From Oscillospiraceae bacterium (lineage in GTDB: Bacteria > Bacillota > Clostridia > Oscillospirales > Oscillospiraceae), in contig SVME01000002.1 of NCBI GenBank assembly GCA_015067605.1, positions 1 to 61,805 on the forward strand: a stretch of 61,805 bases of DNA, in the 5' to 3' direction. Below the pieces are notes generated by a model. That model saw only the letters and a program-made list of their open reading frames with translations. It was not told where the DNA came from and ran no database searches. The position numbers were made by a program, and so were the translations under genes. Numbering within the stretch: the stretch's first letter is position 1; every line of letters starts with the position of its first letter. Shown piece by piece: positions 37,098 to 46,972 of this stretch.

Positions 37098-37913
37098 TCA
37101 TTTATATTTCTTTTTGCGAATCAGAATCACCGATGCCGCACCACCCATAATAACCAAAATCGTAATAACGATCCAAGCCACCGGTGATTGCTCTTTGTCC
37201 GGTGCATAACCGCAAATATCGCAACGTCCGTCCTCATTCTCATCGGCATGAACCTCCAAGCGAGACAGTCCGCAAGCGCTGCAGTCATACCAGTGGCCAT
37301 CCGAATCTCCTGATTCAGGCTTCTTCCAGTCATGTTCGGACACCGCGCCATCTGCTGCACCGCAAAGGTCGCAGATTTTAGGTGCCGTGCAGTCCGCATT
37401 CCTCCATTGATGATTGCAAGGCTCATCCACAGAAATCGCCGCATCAGCGATTGTATAAGGAATATTGTTGTACTCCCCGTCAAAGACATTCTCTGGATCG
37501 ATTTCAAAGTGAACGACCTTCAAACCGGAGGTATCAGCATCTACCGTACACTGGAATTGCATCAAAACCGTATCAAACTCACTGGAGTATTCGCAGGAAC
37601 CGACAATCAACACCAGCGTTTCTTCAATAAACTCCGCCTTTGCTGCATTCATCGTTTCAGAAAGTCCCTCAGAAATCTGGCCGGATCCTTCCACATATTT
37701 AAGCCCCTCAGGCACGGCGATTTTCAGTTTCATGCCATACAGATTCTCCACCGCCCCTAGGCTTACGGTGTAAGTGACCGTATCGCCGGGGCTAACGTTG
37801 GTTATGTCTGCTGTCATCTTAAAGCAGGTAGGCTCGGCCGCAAAGCAAGGGTATGCCCAAAGTGACGCAACAAAAATTATCATCACAATCGCAACAATTC
37901 GTTTCACAGCCAA
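37098..37913 (-). CDS. Membrane-anchored cohesin-like domain protein with CxxC repeats
   Basis: Signal peptide; NVSPGDTVTYTVSLGAVENLYGMKLKIAVPEGLKYV...VLMQFQCTVDADTSG (cohesin-like); CxxC modules; C-terminal TM plus IRKKKYK. Confidence 0.72.
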   Translation of the reverse strand: MAVKRIVAIVMIIFVASLWAYPCFAAEPTCFKMTADITNVSPGDTVTYTVSLGAVENLYGMKLKIAVPEGLKYVEGSGQISEGLSETMNAAKAEFIEETLVLIVGSCEYSSEFDTVLMQFQCTVDADTSGLKVVHFEIDPENVFDGEYNNIPYTIADAAISVDEPCNHQWRNADCTAPKICDLCGAADGAVSEHDWKKPESGDSDGHWYDCSACGLSRLEVHADENEDGRCDICGYAPDKEQSPVAWIVITILVIMGGAASVILIRKKKYK

Positions 37914-37926
37914 ACTCCTTTCTCAT

Positions 37927-40900
37927 TTACCACAGAGGATTCGTTTCGCTGACATGGTCGTACAGTCGATTCCAGTCCTTCATATTCACCTTACCGTCGC
38001 TATTGACATCACCACACTCATAGCGATAATCGGTCAGGGGCGTTTTTTCGCTGACGTGCTCGTACATCACATTCCAGTCCTTCATATTTACCTTGCCGTC
38101 CCCATTCACATCGCCAATCAGGCAGATTTCAGCATCCTGCGACACATCGGCGCTGGCAACAGTGATTTCATAGGTTCTGGCAATGTGGTTAGCCTTGGAC
38201 ACACGCAGCGTATAGCTGCCATCAGCAACATCCGTAAAGACGTAGGCACCATCCGCAGCAGTGGTGGTGTACACAACGCTGTCACCCAGCAACAGTTCCA
38301 CGGTCACATCGCCTTCCGTGGCCGCACTTTCAACCGTACCGCTGACATAAGAACCGTCATCGTCATTTTCAAAAACGGTGGTGTAGTAAACCGTACCCGC
38401 CGCGCCATCGAGCATATACAGCTGGGGCAGCAACATGCTGGTGTTAGTGTTGGAGGTGTAGGTCAGGAATCTGGGGCTATTGACGTTATACAGGAAACGG
38501 CCGTTTGCTGCGGCGGTATTCTGAATGGTAGCGTTAAAGTCCTCATCCACAGTAATGCTCCAAGTAGTGACACCGGTATCCCAATTCACATTCTTCACAG
38601 CAACGCCACCCAGTTGCTGGCCAGAAGCGTTGGTCAGAGTCCACTGTCCCGCAGTTCCGCCAAGTGTGAAGATAACTGCATCCTCAGGTAGCGTGGTGAT
38701 GGTAGAATAATCGTTAGAGAACACTGCTCCGACACTGGTCAGATACTTGCTATTCAGAGAACCAGCCACTGTGCCCTTCACATTGGAGGCCAGAACCAGC
38801 TCCGCACCGGAAGTGAGGTCAGCAGCATCTGTAACCAGCTTCCACTCGCCGGAGCCCATGCCCTCAGGGGCATAGCTGTACAGAGCGTAAAGCGTTACGG
38901 CCGAATCAGTATTAAAGGTGCTGCCAGCGGAATAGTAATCAGGCTTGCTGTCGCTGTTGTCAACCTGCTGGGTAACCCAACCAACAAAATAATACTCATA
39001 TTCCCCGGTGGGCACACCCGCGGTGGGCAGTGTAATACCAGCCTTGCCACAATCCATGCCGGTCACAGGGGTAACGCCCCGAGGAACCACAAAGCTAACT
39101 CTGAACTGCTCACCCAGTGCGTCCACATAATCGTCCACATAACTGTCACCGCACACGGTGCAGGTGTAGGTAGTATAGCCCTGCTCTGTGGCAGTAGGTT
39201 CGGTCACAACACTGTCATAGTCATGGCCAAGAGCAGCCTGCAACTCATGACCGCTGATATAGGACTTGCAGTCCTCGCAGTACACGCCAGCTGAATAGCC
39301 ATAATTGGTGCAATCCGGCAGCTGCTCAGGAACCTCGGCGGTATGGATATGCTCACAAGTAGCGCAGGAGGTGCTGTAATAAACAGTTCCGTTGGACATT
39401 TTGTACAAGGTAATTCCACTACCGGTGCTGGGCGAATAGCAGGCAAAGCCGAAGTTGGAGTTTCTACGCAGCGTATAAGTAACACCCTTCGTCTTGTTGC
39501 CATAATTCTCAAAGACCTGATCAGCAGAAATGCTCCATTTTGCGTAATCCGTCACGCTATCCAGTAATTTACCCTTGCTGGCAGCGCCGCTGCCGCCGGC
39601 ATACATACCAACACCTTCATTATATACCGTGAAGTAGTTTCCGGCAGGCGCGATATGCCAGATGATAGACGCACTGGGGTTCATGATGGTGTTATCGGTG
39701 ATGATAACATCCTTGTAATCGAAGCGACCCTTGTCAGAAACCACAGCTTCCATAGCACCGCCATCGGACACAATTAGATAATCGCCCTCCACCGGCAGGC
39801 CGGTATAGGCTTCGTAGACACTGCTTAGACCGGAGCCGTTGCTGTCCACCCGAGAGTACAGGGCATAGAAGGTAACGTCACCGGTAACGATGTACTGCTG
39901 ACCGGCACGCAATATGGAAGCAGGCGCTGCGGTGGTTTGATCCACAGGGGCAGTTACCCATCCAAGGAAGGTGTAGCCCGCAGCAGGTGTACCACTGTGC
40001 GACGGCATCATGATGCCGTCATCTACATAAACGGTGGAGGTGGACGCTATGGTACCATCTTCGGAGAAACAGACAGTACCAGTGGTTCTGGCAACGAAAT
40101 TGATTTGAATCTCGCAATCGGAGCTGGCTATGACAGTGAACACGTTACCGTCACGGGTCACAGTGGCGTCACCACTGAGGAGGGTGTATCCAGAAATAAT
40201 GTAACCGTCCGCCGGAGTAGCGTTGATATTTTTACCGTTGACAGAAACCGTTCCGTGGGCGTTGTTGCTGGAGGTAGCGGTGATGGTGAATCCACCCTTG
40301 GCTGCCTCGCCGGAGGGTGTATCCATGACGGGAATCTCCTCCCCAAACAGAACAAACACCAACTCAGGATAATCTACAAACACATTGCGTGTACCGGTGA
40401 TGGACTCAACGGAGTCGTTTCTTCCCAGCTCCCATGTATCCACAGGGTCTTCCTTCATCCACTTCAGCAGGATTTCCTTATTCTCGATGACGCCATCGGT
40501 ACCCCACAGGTTGGTATTGCCCCAACGAACATAAACGTACAGCATGGTGCGAGCCACATCGCCCCGCAGGTGATACTTACCGTTGGAATCCGAATCCGGA
40601 TCAAAATAGCTGGAGCTTTCACCATAGGCCTTGTTGCCACGGGCGCTATTTTCGCTCTTAGATGTGGGACGGAGCATCATGATGTCGTTTTCATCGCTGC
40701 CATTCAATCCCTTACTGTTAGGCCAAGTATGTTCCCGATTCCAAGTCGCACCGCCATCCCAGTCAGGGCCAACGCCAATACCGGTGTAGAAGGAGGAGAT
40801 AGAACCCTTCGCAGTATTGCTGGAATTCTGACAGTCCGTAAAGCGGTACAAATCTCTGGTCTGATTGTAAGTAGTGATGATCTTGTGATTGTCCTTCATC

Positions 40901-41208
40901 AGCTCAGCCAGTTCCTTATACAGCGGGCTGTTGGGCACACTGCTGGTATTGGAGGAGCCGGACAAGGCAGACAGCTCCGCATAGGAGGTATGGTTGTCCT
41001 GATAAAAATCGATTGCATTGGGAGAAAGGAAGGTGGCAAGGGTACCACGGCTGCCCCAATTCAGAATCACATTGCTAAAGCCGTCAGCGTTGCCGGTTTT
41101 GTATGTGACCGTTGCGGCCGTGCCGGTAAACACCAGTCCAGACAGCAGACTCACGCACATAACCAAAGCAAGTAGCAATGATAATCCACGTTTTGCACAG
41201 GTTCTCAT
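37927..41208 (-). CDS. Secreted endonuclease I family nuclease with C-terminal type I-like dockerin
   Basis: Signal peptide; WNREHTWPNSKGL...ENDIMMLRPT...RGNKAYGESS...DVARTMLYVYVRW (endonuclease I); carboxypeptidase regulatory-like domain; dockerin GDVNGDGKVNMKDWNVMYEHVSE...GDVNSDGKVNMKDWNRLYDHVSE. Confidence 0.9.
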   Translation of the reverse strand: MRTCAKRGLSLLLALVMCVSLLSGLVFTGTAATVTYKTGNADGFSNVILNWGSRGTLATFLSPNAIDFYQDNHTSYAELSALSGSSNTSSVPNSPLYKELAELMKDNHKIITTYNQTRDLYRFTDCQNSSNTAKGSISSFYTGIGVGPDWDGGATWNREHTWPNSKGLNGSDENDIMMLRPTSKSENSARGNKAYGESSSYFDPDSDSNGKYHLRGDVARTMLYVYVRWGNTNLWGTDGVIENKEILLKWMKEDPVDTWELGRNDSVESITGTRNVFVDYPELVFVLFGEEIPVMDTPSGEAAKGGFTITATSSNNAHGTVSVNGKNINATPADGYIISGYTLLSGDATVTRDGNVFTVIASSDCEIQINFVARTTGTVCFSEDGTIASTSTVYVDDGIMMPSHSGTPAAGYTFLGWVTAPVDQTTAAPASILRAGQQYIVTGDVTFYALYSRVDSNGSGLSSVYEAYTGLPVEGDYLIVSDGGAMEAVVSDKGRFDYKDVIITDNTIMNPSASIIWHIAPAGNYFTVYNEGVGMYAGGSGAASKGKLLDSVTDYAKWSISADQVFENYGNKTKGVTYTLRRNSNFGFACYSPSTGSGITLYKMSNGTVYYSTSCATCEHIHTAEVPEQLPDCTNYGYSAGVYCEDCKSYISGHELQAALGHDYDSVVTEPTATEQGYTTYTCTVCGDSYVDDYVDALGEQFRVSFVVPRGVTPVTGMDCGKAGITLPTAGVPTGEYEYYFVGWVTQQVDNSDSKPDYYSAGSTFNTDSAVTLYALYSYAPEGMGSGEWKLVTDAADLTSGAELVLASNVKGTVAGSLNSKYLTSVGAVFSNDYSTITTLPEDAVIFTLGGTAGQWTLTNASGQQLGGVAVKNVNWDTGVTTWSITVDEDFNATIQNTAAANGRFLYNVNSPRFLTYTSNTNTSMLLPQLYMLDGAAGTVYYTTVFENDDDGSYVSGTVESAATEGDVTVELLLGDSVVYTTTAADGAYVFTDVADGSYTLRVSKANHIARTYEITVASADVSQDAEICLIGDVNGDGKVNMKDWNVMYEHVSEKTPLTDYRYECGDVNSDGKVNMKDWNRLYDHVSETNPLW

Positions 41209-41326
41209 AAAGTCAACTCCGTTTCTACATAATATCACATGGGCATTATACCACAACAACCCCCGAATATCAATCTTGAATTCTGTACATTTCGATGATA
41301 AAATGAAGAAAATAGGAGGTGTCGCC

Positions 41327-42112
41327 ATGAAAAAAAGTCCTATCGCCCTCAAATCCGACCATTTCCCCGATGCACTGCGCCCATTTCTGGATGGAGGCAC
41401 CATTTTTGACAGCAGCAGCTCCCCTGACGCGCGGGTATTTTTTATCGAAAACCAAGGACAATACTTTTTAAAGGTCGCTCCCAAAGGTAGCCTTTCCTCC
41501 GAAGCGCAAATGACACGCTACTTTCACACTTTGAGTCTATCCACTCAGGTTCTGTACTATATCAGCACCGACAAGGATTATCTTCTGACCGCCCGACTTC
41601 ATGGCGAAGATTGCCTTGATGCCAAATACATATCCCAGCCCACCCGCCTGTGCGATATCACAGCACAGCTGCTGCGCCAGCTTCACGACACCCCTCCCCT
41701 TCACTGCCCCGCCCCCCATCAAACCGCAATGCGCATCCGCCGTGCCGCCGAAAACTACCACACCAGCTGTTTCGATTCCTCCCTATTCCCTGATAACTGG
41801 GGCTATGCCTCCGCCGAGGATGCCTTCCGGGTCATCGAACAGGATGCGCCCTGCCTACACGCCGACACCCTGCTCCACGGCGATTATTGCCTGCCCAATA
41901 TTATATTGAATGATTGGCGCTTCAGCGGTTTCATCGATTTGGGTGCAGCAGGTATTGGTGACCGTCATATGGATCTGTTTTGGGGTCTGTGGTCATTGGA
42001 ATTCAACCTGAAAACCAACCGCTACAATGGGCGATTCCTGGATGTTTACGGCCGTGACAAGATTATCATGGATGTATTTCCTGTTATCGCCGCGCTGGAG
42101 GTGTTTTCATAA
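41327..42112 (+). CDS. APH(3')-like phosphotransferase
   Basis: LLHGDYCLPNIILNDWRFSGFIDLGAAGIGDRHMDLFWGLW (Brenner-type motif and DxG/D equivalents). Confidence 0.82.
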   Translation: MKKSPIALKSDHFPDALRPFLDGGTIFDSSSSPDARVFFIENQGQYFLKVAPKGSLSSEAQMTRYFHTLSLSTQVLYYISTDKDYLLTARLHGEDCLDAKYISQPTRLCDITAQLLRQLHDTPPLHCPAPHQTAMRIRRAAENYHTSCFDSSLFPDNWGYASAEDAFRVIEQDAPCLHADTLLHGDYCLPNIILNDWRFSGFIDLGAAGIGDRHMDLFWGLWSLEFNLKTNRYNGRFLDVYGRDKIIMDVFPVIAALEVFS

Positions 42113-42165
42113 CGGACCCAGCCACGAAGAAAGCTTAAAAATTGTGGAAATGATTAATTTTCGGA

Positions 42166-42194
42166 TTGTCAAACCCTTGTGATTATGCTATAAT
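42166..42194 (+). promoter_or_regulatory. Promoter of the DHH/SurE operon
   Basis: TTGTCA - 17 bp - TATAAT with TG extension (TGC TATAAT). Confidence 0.75.
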
Positions 42195-42247
42195 AGATAA
42201 AATTCAGCATGCTTTACATTAATTGGCAGAGAGGTTGTGATTACTTG

Positions 42248-43183
42248 ATGTTTGAACGTATATTGTCTGAGATTCAAAAGGCCGATACCATCATCATCCA
42301 CCGGCATAATCGTCCGGACGGAGATGCTCTGGGAAGCCAGCTTGGCATGAAGCATATTATCCTTGAAAACTTCCCCGGAAAGACAGTCTATACCGTAGGC
42401 GACGATGCTCGGTTCTTTTCATTTATGACAGATTCCGCTATGGATGAAATTCCCGATTCTACCTACGAAAATGCGCTGGCAATCATATTGGATACCGCCT
42501 CACGGCCCCTTATCAGCGATGACCGCTATGCTCTGGCTCCCCGCTCTGTCCGCATGGATCATCACATTTTCTGCGAAAAGATTGCCGATGAAGAAGTGGT
42601 GGATACCAGCTTTGAAAGCTGCTGTGGACTGGTGACCCAGTTTGCGGTGGAGAGCGGCCTGAAAATCAATCCCATCGCAGCCAGAAGCCTGTATACCGGC
42701 ATGGTCACTGACTCCGGCCGCTTCCGCTATGACGGTACCAGCGCCCGTACCTTCCATCTGGCCTCTGTACTGATGGAAGCCGGCATCGATACCAACGAGC
42801 TGTTCCGAAATCTCTACGCAGACGATTTCGCCAGCAAACAACTGAAGGCGAAGTTTATCCTGAAAATCCAGTTCAGCCCGGACAACGTAGCCTATATCTA
42901 CACCGACAAGGAAGAATTTGATTCCCTTGGGGTGGACGTGTTCACAGTATCCCGAGCCATGACCAATACCATGGCAGATATCAAAGGCGTAGATATCTGG
43001 GTCAACTTCACAGAAACAGAAAAGGGTGTTCTGTGCGAGATTCGCTCTAACCGCTATAACATCAACCCCATCGCCGTAAAGTACGGAGGCGGCGGACACG
43101 CCAAGGCCAGCGGCGCAACAGTCCCCGACCGTGCCACCGCCATGGCCATGCTGGCCGATTTGGGTGCTATAAAAGGAGAATGA
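42248..43183 (+). CDS. DHH-family phosphoesterase (NrnA-like), copy 1
   Basis: IIHRHNRPDGDALGSQLG, ILDTASRPL, RMDHHI, TGMVTDSGRFRYDGTSARTF, KYGGGGHAKASGA. Confidence 0.92.
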   Translation: MFERILSEIQKADTIIIHRHNRPDGDALGSQLGMKHIILENFPGKTVYTVGDDARFFSFMTDSAMDEIPDSTYENALAIILDTASRPLISDDRYALAPRSVRMDHHIFCEKIADEEVVDTSFESCCGLVTQFAVESGLKINPIAARSLYTGMVTDSGRFRYDGTSARTFHLASVLMEAGIDTNELFRNLYADDFASKQLKAKFILKIQFSPDNVAYIYTDKEEFDSLGVDVFTVSRAMTNTMADIKGVDIWVNFTETEKGVLCEIRSNRYNINPIAVKYGGGGHAKASGATVPDRATAMAMLADLGAIKGE

Positions 43184-43186
43184 TAT

Positions 43187-44173
43187 ATGAATCGAGAGAT
43201 AAAAGAAAAGATTTTGCAGAAGATTAAAGATTACGACCGGATTATGCTGTTCCGTCATATCCGCAACGACGGCGACTGCGTTGGTGCCACCAAGGGCTTC
43301 AAACGGATTTTGCAGCTGTCCTTCCCCGAAAAGGAGATTTATCTGATTGACGCGGATACCGCCAAATATCTGGAGTTCATGGGTCCCGAAGACGAGCCTG
43401 TTGCGGACGAGCTGTACACCGATGCCCTTGGCATCGTCATCGATACCGCCACCGAAAACCGCATCTCCAACAAAAAGTATACCCTCTGCAAAGAGATTAT
43501 CAAAATTGACCACCACATCCCCCTGACGGATTATGGTTGTCTTGTCTGGGTAGAAGAGGAGCGCTCCTCCGCCTGTGAGATGATTGTAGACTTCTACAAC
43601 ACCTTCAAGGATGAGCTGAAAATCGACTCCGAGGCGGCCACCCACCTGTATACCGGCATGGTCACCGACTCCGGTCGTTTCAAATATGACGGCGTATCCG
43701 GCGATACTCTGCGCAATGCCGCCACCCTGCTGGACGTGGGTGTGGATACCCAGACCCTGTTCGCCCGACTATATCTGGAAGCCTTCGAGTATCTGAAATT
43801 CAAGGCCCAAATCTATCAGAGGATGCAGATTACCGAAAATGGCGTTGCCTATATTTATATTGATAAAGCCATGCAGGAGGAGTTCAACCTGACGCTGGAG
43901 CAGGCCAGTGCCTGCGTGGGCACACTGGATTCCATCCGTGGATGCATCTGTTGGATGGTATTCATCGATAATAACGACGAAGAAGGCTCAATCCGTGTCC
44001 GTCTGCGTTCCCGGTTCGTCCACGTAAATCCCATTGCTGAGAAATACCGTGGCGGCGGTCATGCCTGTGCCTGCGGTGCCACGGTTTACAGTGTGGAAGA
44101 AATGAATGCTCTTCTGCGTGATGCCGACGCTCTGGTCAAGGAGTATAAGCAGACCCACGAGGATTGGCTATGA
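43187..44173 (+). CDS. DHH-family phosphoesterase (NrnA-like), copy 2
   Basis: LFRHIRNDGDCVGATKGF, IDTATENRI, KIDHHIP, TGMVTDSGRFKYDGVSGDTL, RGGGHACACGA. Confidence 0.92.
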   Translation: MNREIKEKILQKIKDYDRIMLFRHIRNDGDCVGATKGFKRILQLSFPEKEIYLIDADTAKYLEFMGPEDEPVADELYTDALGIVIDTATENRISNKKYTLCKEIIKIDHHIPLTDYGCLVWVEEERSSACEMIVDFYNTFKDELKIDSEAATHLYTGMVTDSGRFKYDGVSGDTLRNAATLLDVGVDTQTLFARLYLEAFEYLKFKAQIYQRMQITENGVAYIYIDKAMQEEFNLTLEQASACVGTLDSIRGCICWMVFIDNNDEEGSIRVRLRSRFVHVNPIAEKYRGGGHACACGATVYSVEEMNALLRDADALVKEYKQTHEDWL

Positions 44174-44886
44174 GAATACTGATAACCAATGACGACAGCG
44201 TTTCCGCCAGCCAGCTGCTGCCGCTGATTCGCTGGTGTCAGCAGCTGGGAGAAGTAACCACCGTTGTTCCAGCCTTTGAGCAGAGCGGGAAAAGCCACAG
44301 CATCGAGCTGCACAAGCCCTTCACGGTTGGTCAGCGGGAGCTTTCCCCCGGCATCACCGTTCACACAGTAGATTCCTCCCCTGCCGATTGCGTTCGCTAT
44401 GCGCTGTTTGGCTTAGGTCTTGAATTTGACCTAGTCATTTCCGGCATCAACCGTGGCTTCAATATCGGTACGGATGTGATGTACTCCGGTACGGTAGCAG
44501 CTATTTTCGAAGCAGCGCTGCTGGGCATACCGGCGGTTGCTTTCTCCACCAGCCCCGGCTATTATGAGCAGGCCGTAACCCATCTGGATCAAATATTGGA
44601 ATATATCCGCCAAAACCGGCTGATGGATATCCACAGCCTCTACAATATCAATATTCCTCCGGAGCCAAAAAGCATCCTGATTACCCGTCAGGGCGGGGCC
44701 TATTACTCCGACGATTTCCATATCAATGACGGGCTTTGCACCCCCTGCGGCAAATGTGTCTTTGTTCCCTCCGGTGATTTGACGCTGGATACGGACGCTG
44801 TCATGGAAGGCTATATCTCCATCACACCGCTGACAATCGTCCGCACCCACATGGATATCTTCCGCAAACTCACCGAACAAAAATAA
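44170..44886 (+). CDS. surE: 5'/3'-nucleotidase SurE
   Basis: MRILITNDDSVSASQLLPL, SPADCVRYAL, VISGINRGFNIGTDVMYSGTVAAIFEAALLGIPAVAFS. Confidence 0.93.
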   Translation: MRILITNDDSVSASQLLPLIRWCQQLGEVTTVVPAFEQSGKSHSIELHKPFTVGQRELSPGITVHTVDSSPADCVRYALFGLGLEFDLVISGINRGFNIGTDVMYSGTVAAIFEAALLGIPAVAFSTSPGYYEQAVTHLDQILEYIRQNRLMDIHSLYNINIPPEPKSILITRQGGAYYSDDFHINDGLCTPCGKCVFVPSGDLTLDTDAVMEGYISITPLTIVRTHMDIFRKLTEQK

Positions 44887-44896
44887 AGGAGTTGCT

Positions 44897-46036
44897 ATGC
44901 ACAGAAGCTTTCGATTATCCACCGCGCTGGACATCGATGATTTGCTGCTGGAGTGCGTCCCCTACGCCATCCGGCTGGCCAATGAAAAATACAAATTCGA
45001 CCCACCGCTCAGCATCTACGAGGTAGACCGATGGGGAAAGCTGGGCACTCGTGCGGACGTGATTTTTGAATTCATGAACGACCCCGAATTCTTCAAAAAC
45101 CAGCCAGCAATCAAGGGAGCAAGAGAATTCGTCCAGAAACTGTCCCAGATGACGGAGGTATTCGTTTCCACCGCCGTCTGGCCCCAGTATATGAGCATCC
45201 GGTTCCAGCGAATTCTAGAGCAATTTCCGGAGATTCCGTCGGATCATATTCTGATGGGCTCCCGTAAAGATAAAATCGATGTGGACATCCTATTTGACGA
45301 TGGAATGCACAACATCCTCAATTCCAATGCCGCCTACCCCATTCTGATGCGCCGCCCGTGGAACCGAGAGGCAACGGGCATTCTGGCGGTGAATACCTAC
45401 GATGAATTCTTGAAATTAGTTGAAATCATCGCAGACAGCTACAGCATCAAGCCAGAAAAACTGATTCTGTGTGAACCCAGTATCGTAGTACTGGTTGGCC
45501 CCTCCGGCAGCGGAAAGAACGACGTGGCCCGTGGCTTGCTGGAAAGAACGGATTGCTTTGAAAAGCTGATTAGCTATACCACCGATAAAAACGCTCCGGC
45601 ACAGCAGGATGGCTGGTACCATTATGTGCCGGAGGCCGACTTTCACGCCATGTGTGAATCCGGCCAGATGTTCGAGTCAACTACCTATGCCAACCATTCC
45701 TACGGCTCGAAGAAAAGCGATGTGGAGCGAATCTTATCCAGCGGAAAACACGTTTTAACTGTCATGGACATCTGTGGTGCCATGGCCATGAAAACCCACT
45801 TCGACCATGTGATAACCATATATATCAAGCGGGACAAACGGTCACTGCTGACCTCCATTTTGGAAAAGGATTCGGTAACAGCTGATAAGGTCAATCGCTT
45901 GCTTTCCATCGAGGCAGAAACCAAAAACGCCCAGATATGCGATTATGTGATTCGCCATCACAGTCGCAGCCAGACGGTAGAGCAGATATGCAGACGGCTG
46001 GACATCAGCTTTTCCCGCATTGCGGAAAATAGCTAA
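44897..46036 (+). CDS. Fusion of HAD 5'(3')-deoxyribonucleotidase-like (NT5C) and guanylate kinase-like domains
   Basis: N-terminus ALDIDDLLLECVPYAIRLANEKY...EVFVSTA...VDILFDDGMHN; C-terminus VVLVGPSGSGKNDVARGLLERTDCFEKLISYTT...YVPEADFHAMCESGQMFESTTYANHSYGSKKSDVE. Confidence 0.82.
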   Translation: MHRSFRLSTALDIDDLLLECVPYAIRLANEKYKFDPPLSIYEVDRWGKLGTRADVIFEFMNDPEFFKNQPAIKGAREFVQKLSQMTEVFVSTAVWPQYMSIRFQRILEQFPEIPSDHILMGSRKDKIDVDILFDDGMHNILNSNAAYPILMRRPWNREATGILAVNTYDEFLKLVEIIADSYSIKPEKLILCEPSIVVLVGPSGSGKNDVARGLLERTDCFEKLISYTTDKNAPAQQDGWYHYVPEADFHAMCESGQMFESTTYANHSYGSKKSDVERILSSGKHVLTVMDICGAMAMKTHFDHVITIYIKRDKRSLLTSILEKDSVTADKVNRLLSIEAETKNAQICDYVIRHHSRSQTVEQICRRLDISFSRIAENS

Positions 46037-46177
46037 TTGGTTAGTACGCCGTATGCAGACAGCTAAAATTGTTCAAAATATAGAATGTTGCCATATCAGA
46101 TAAATTTTTGTGGAAATTTGACAAAGAATATGCTATAATATCTGGACAGAGATTATGCGCATTGCAAAAAGGAGTGG

Positions 46178-46951
46178 ATGCCGATGATAACAGACATACA
46201 AAAGGCAAGCCTTCTCAAGCGAGTCGCCGCCGGAATTTTCGACGGAATCCTGCTATGTATACTAGCCGTAGGCTTTGCATGGTTGCTGACCAGTGCGATG
46301 GATTACGATGGCAACAGCGCAAAGCTTTTAGATAGCAAGCGTCAGTACGAACAGGCGTATGGTGTCAGCTTTGATATCACGCAGGAACAGTACGATGCAC
46401 TTTCCGAAGCGGAGCGTGCGAATTATGATGCCGCCAGTAAGGCTTGCAACGCTGACCCTGCTGTACAGCAGACCTTCAATCTTCTGTACAACATCATTTT
46501 GCTGAGCATTACCTTCAGCATACTACTGGCCGTAGCAGTGCTTGAGTTTTTCATCCCGCTCATCCTGAAAAACGGCCAGACCGTCGGCAAGAAGATATTC
46601 AGCATCGGTCTTATCCGGGTGGACAGTGTCCAGTTGACCACATTGCAGCTGTTCGTCCGATCCATTCTCGGCAAGTACACCATTGAGTTGATGATTCCGG
46701 TGTATCTGATTCTGATGATGTTCGTCGGAATGCCGGTGGGCGCCATTGGTGTGTTTATCATCGGTGCGATTGTACTTGCTCAAATCATTCTGCTCATCGT
46801 CACCCCTACAAACTCCATGATTCACGATAAGATGGCCGGAACGGTTGCCGTAGACCTTGCAAGCCAAATGGTATTCCGGACCACCCAAGACCTGATTGCG
46901 TATAAAGCAAAAATCCATGCGGAGCAAGCGGCCCGCTCAAATTACAAATAA
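46178..46951 (+). CDS. RDD family membrane protein
   Basis: ASLLKRVAAGIFDGILLCILAVGFAWLL (RDD motif variant), TVGKKIFSIGLIRVD. Confidence 0.85.
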   Translation: MPMITDIQKASLLKRVAAGIFDGILLCILAVGFAWLLTSAMDYDGNSAKLLDSKRQYEQAYGVSFDITQEQYDALSEAERANYDAASKACNADPAVQQTFNLLYNIILLSITFSILLAVAVLEFFIPLILKNGQTVGKKIFSIGLIRVDSVQLTTLQLFVRSILGKYTIELMIPVYLILMMFVGMPVGAIGVFIIGAIVLAQIILLIVTPTNSMIHDKMAGTVAVDLASQMVFRTTQDLIAYKAKIHAEQAARSNYK

Positions 46952-46972
46952 AAATTTTGGAAGGGAATCAGT

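Noticed and set aside
37098-37913. LPXTG sortase motif for the surface proteins
   Set aside because: Checked the C-termini of the amylase and cohesin-like proteins: hydrophobic segment and KK tail but no LPXTG-like motif, so called TM-anchored.
42500-43645. 381-aa minus ORF over the DHH genes
   Set aside because: Both + strand DHH proteins have all catalytic motifs.
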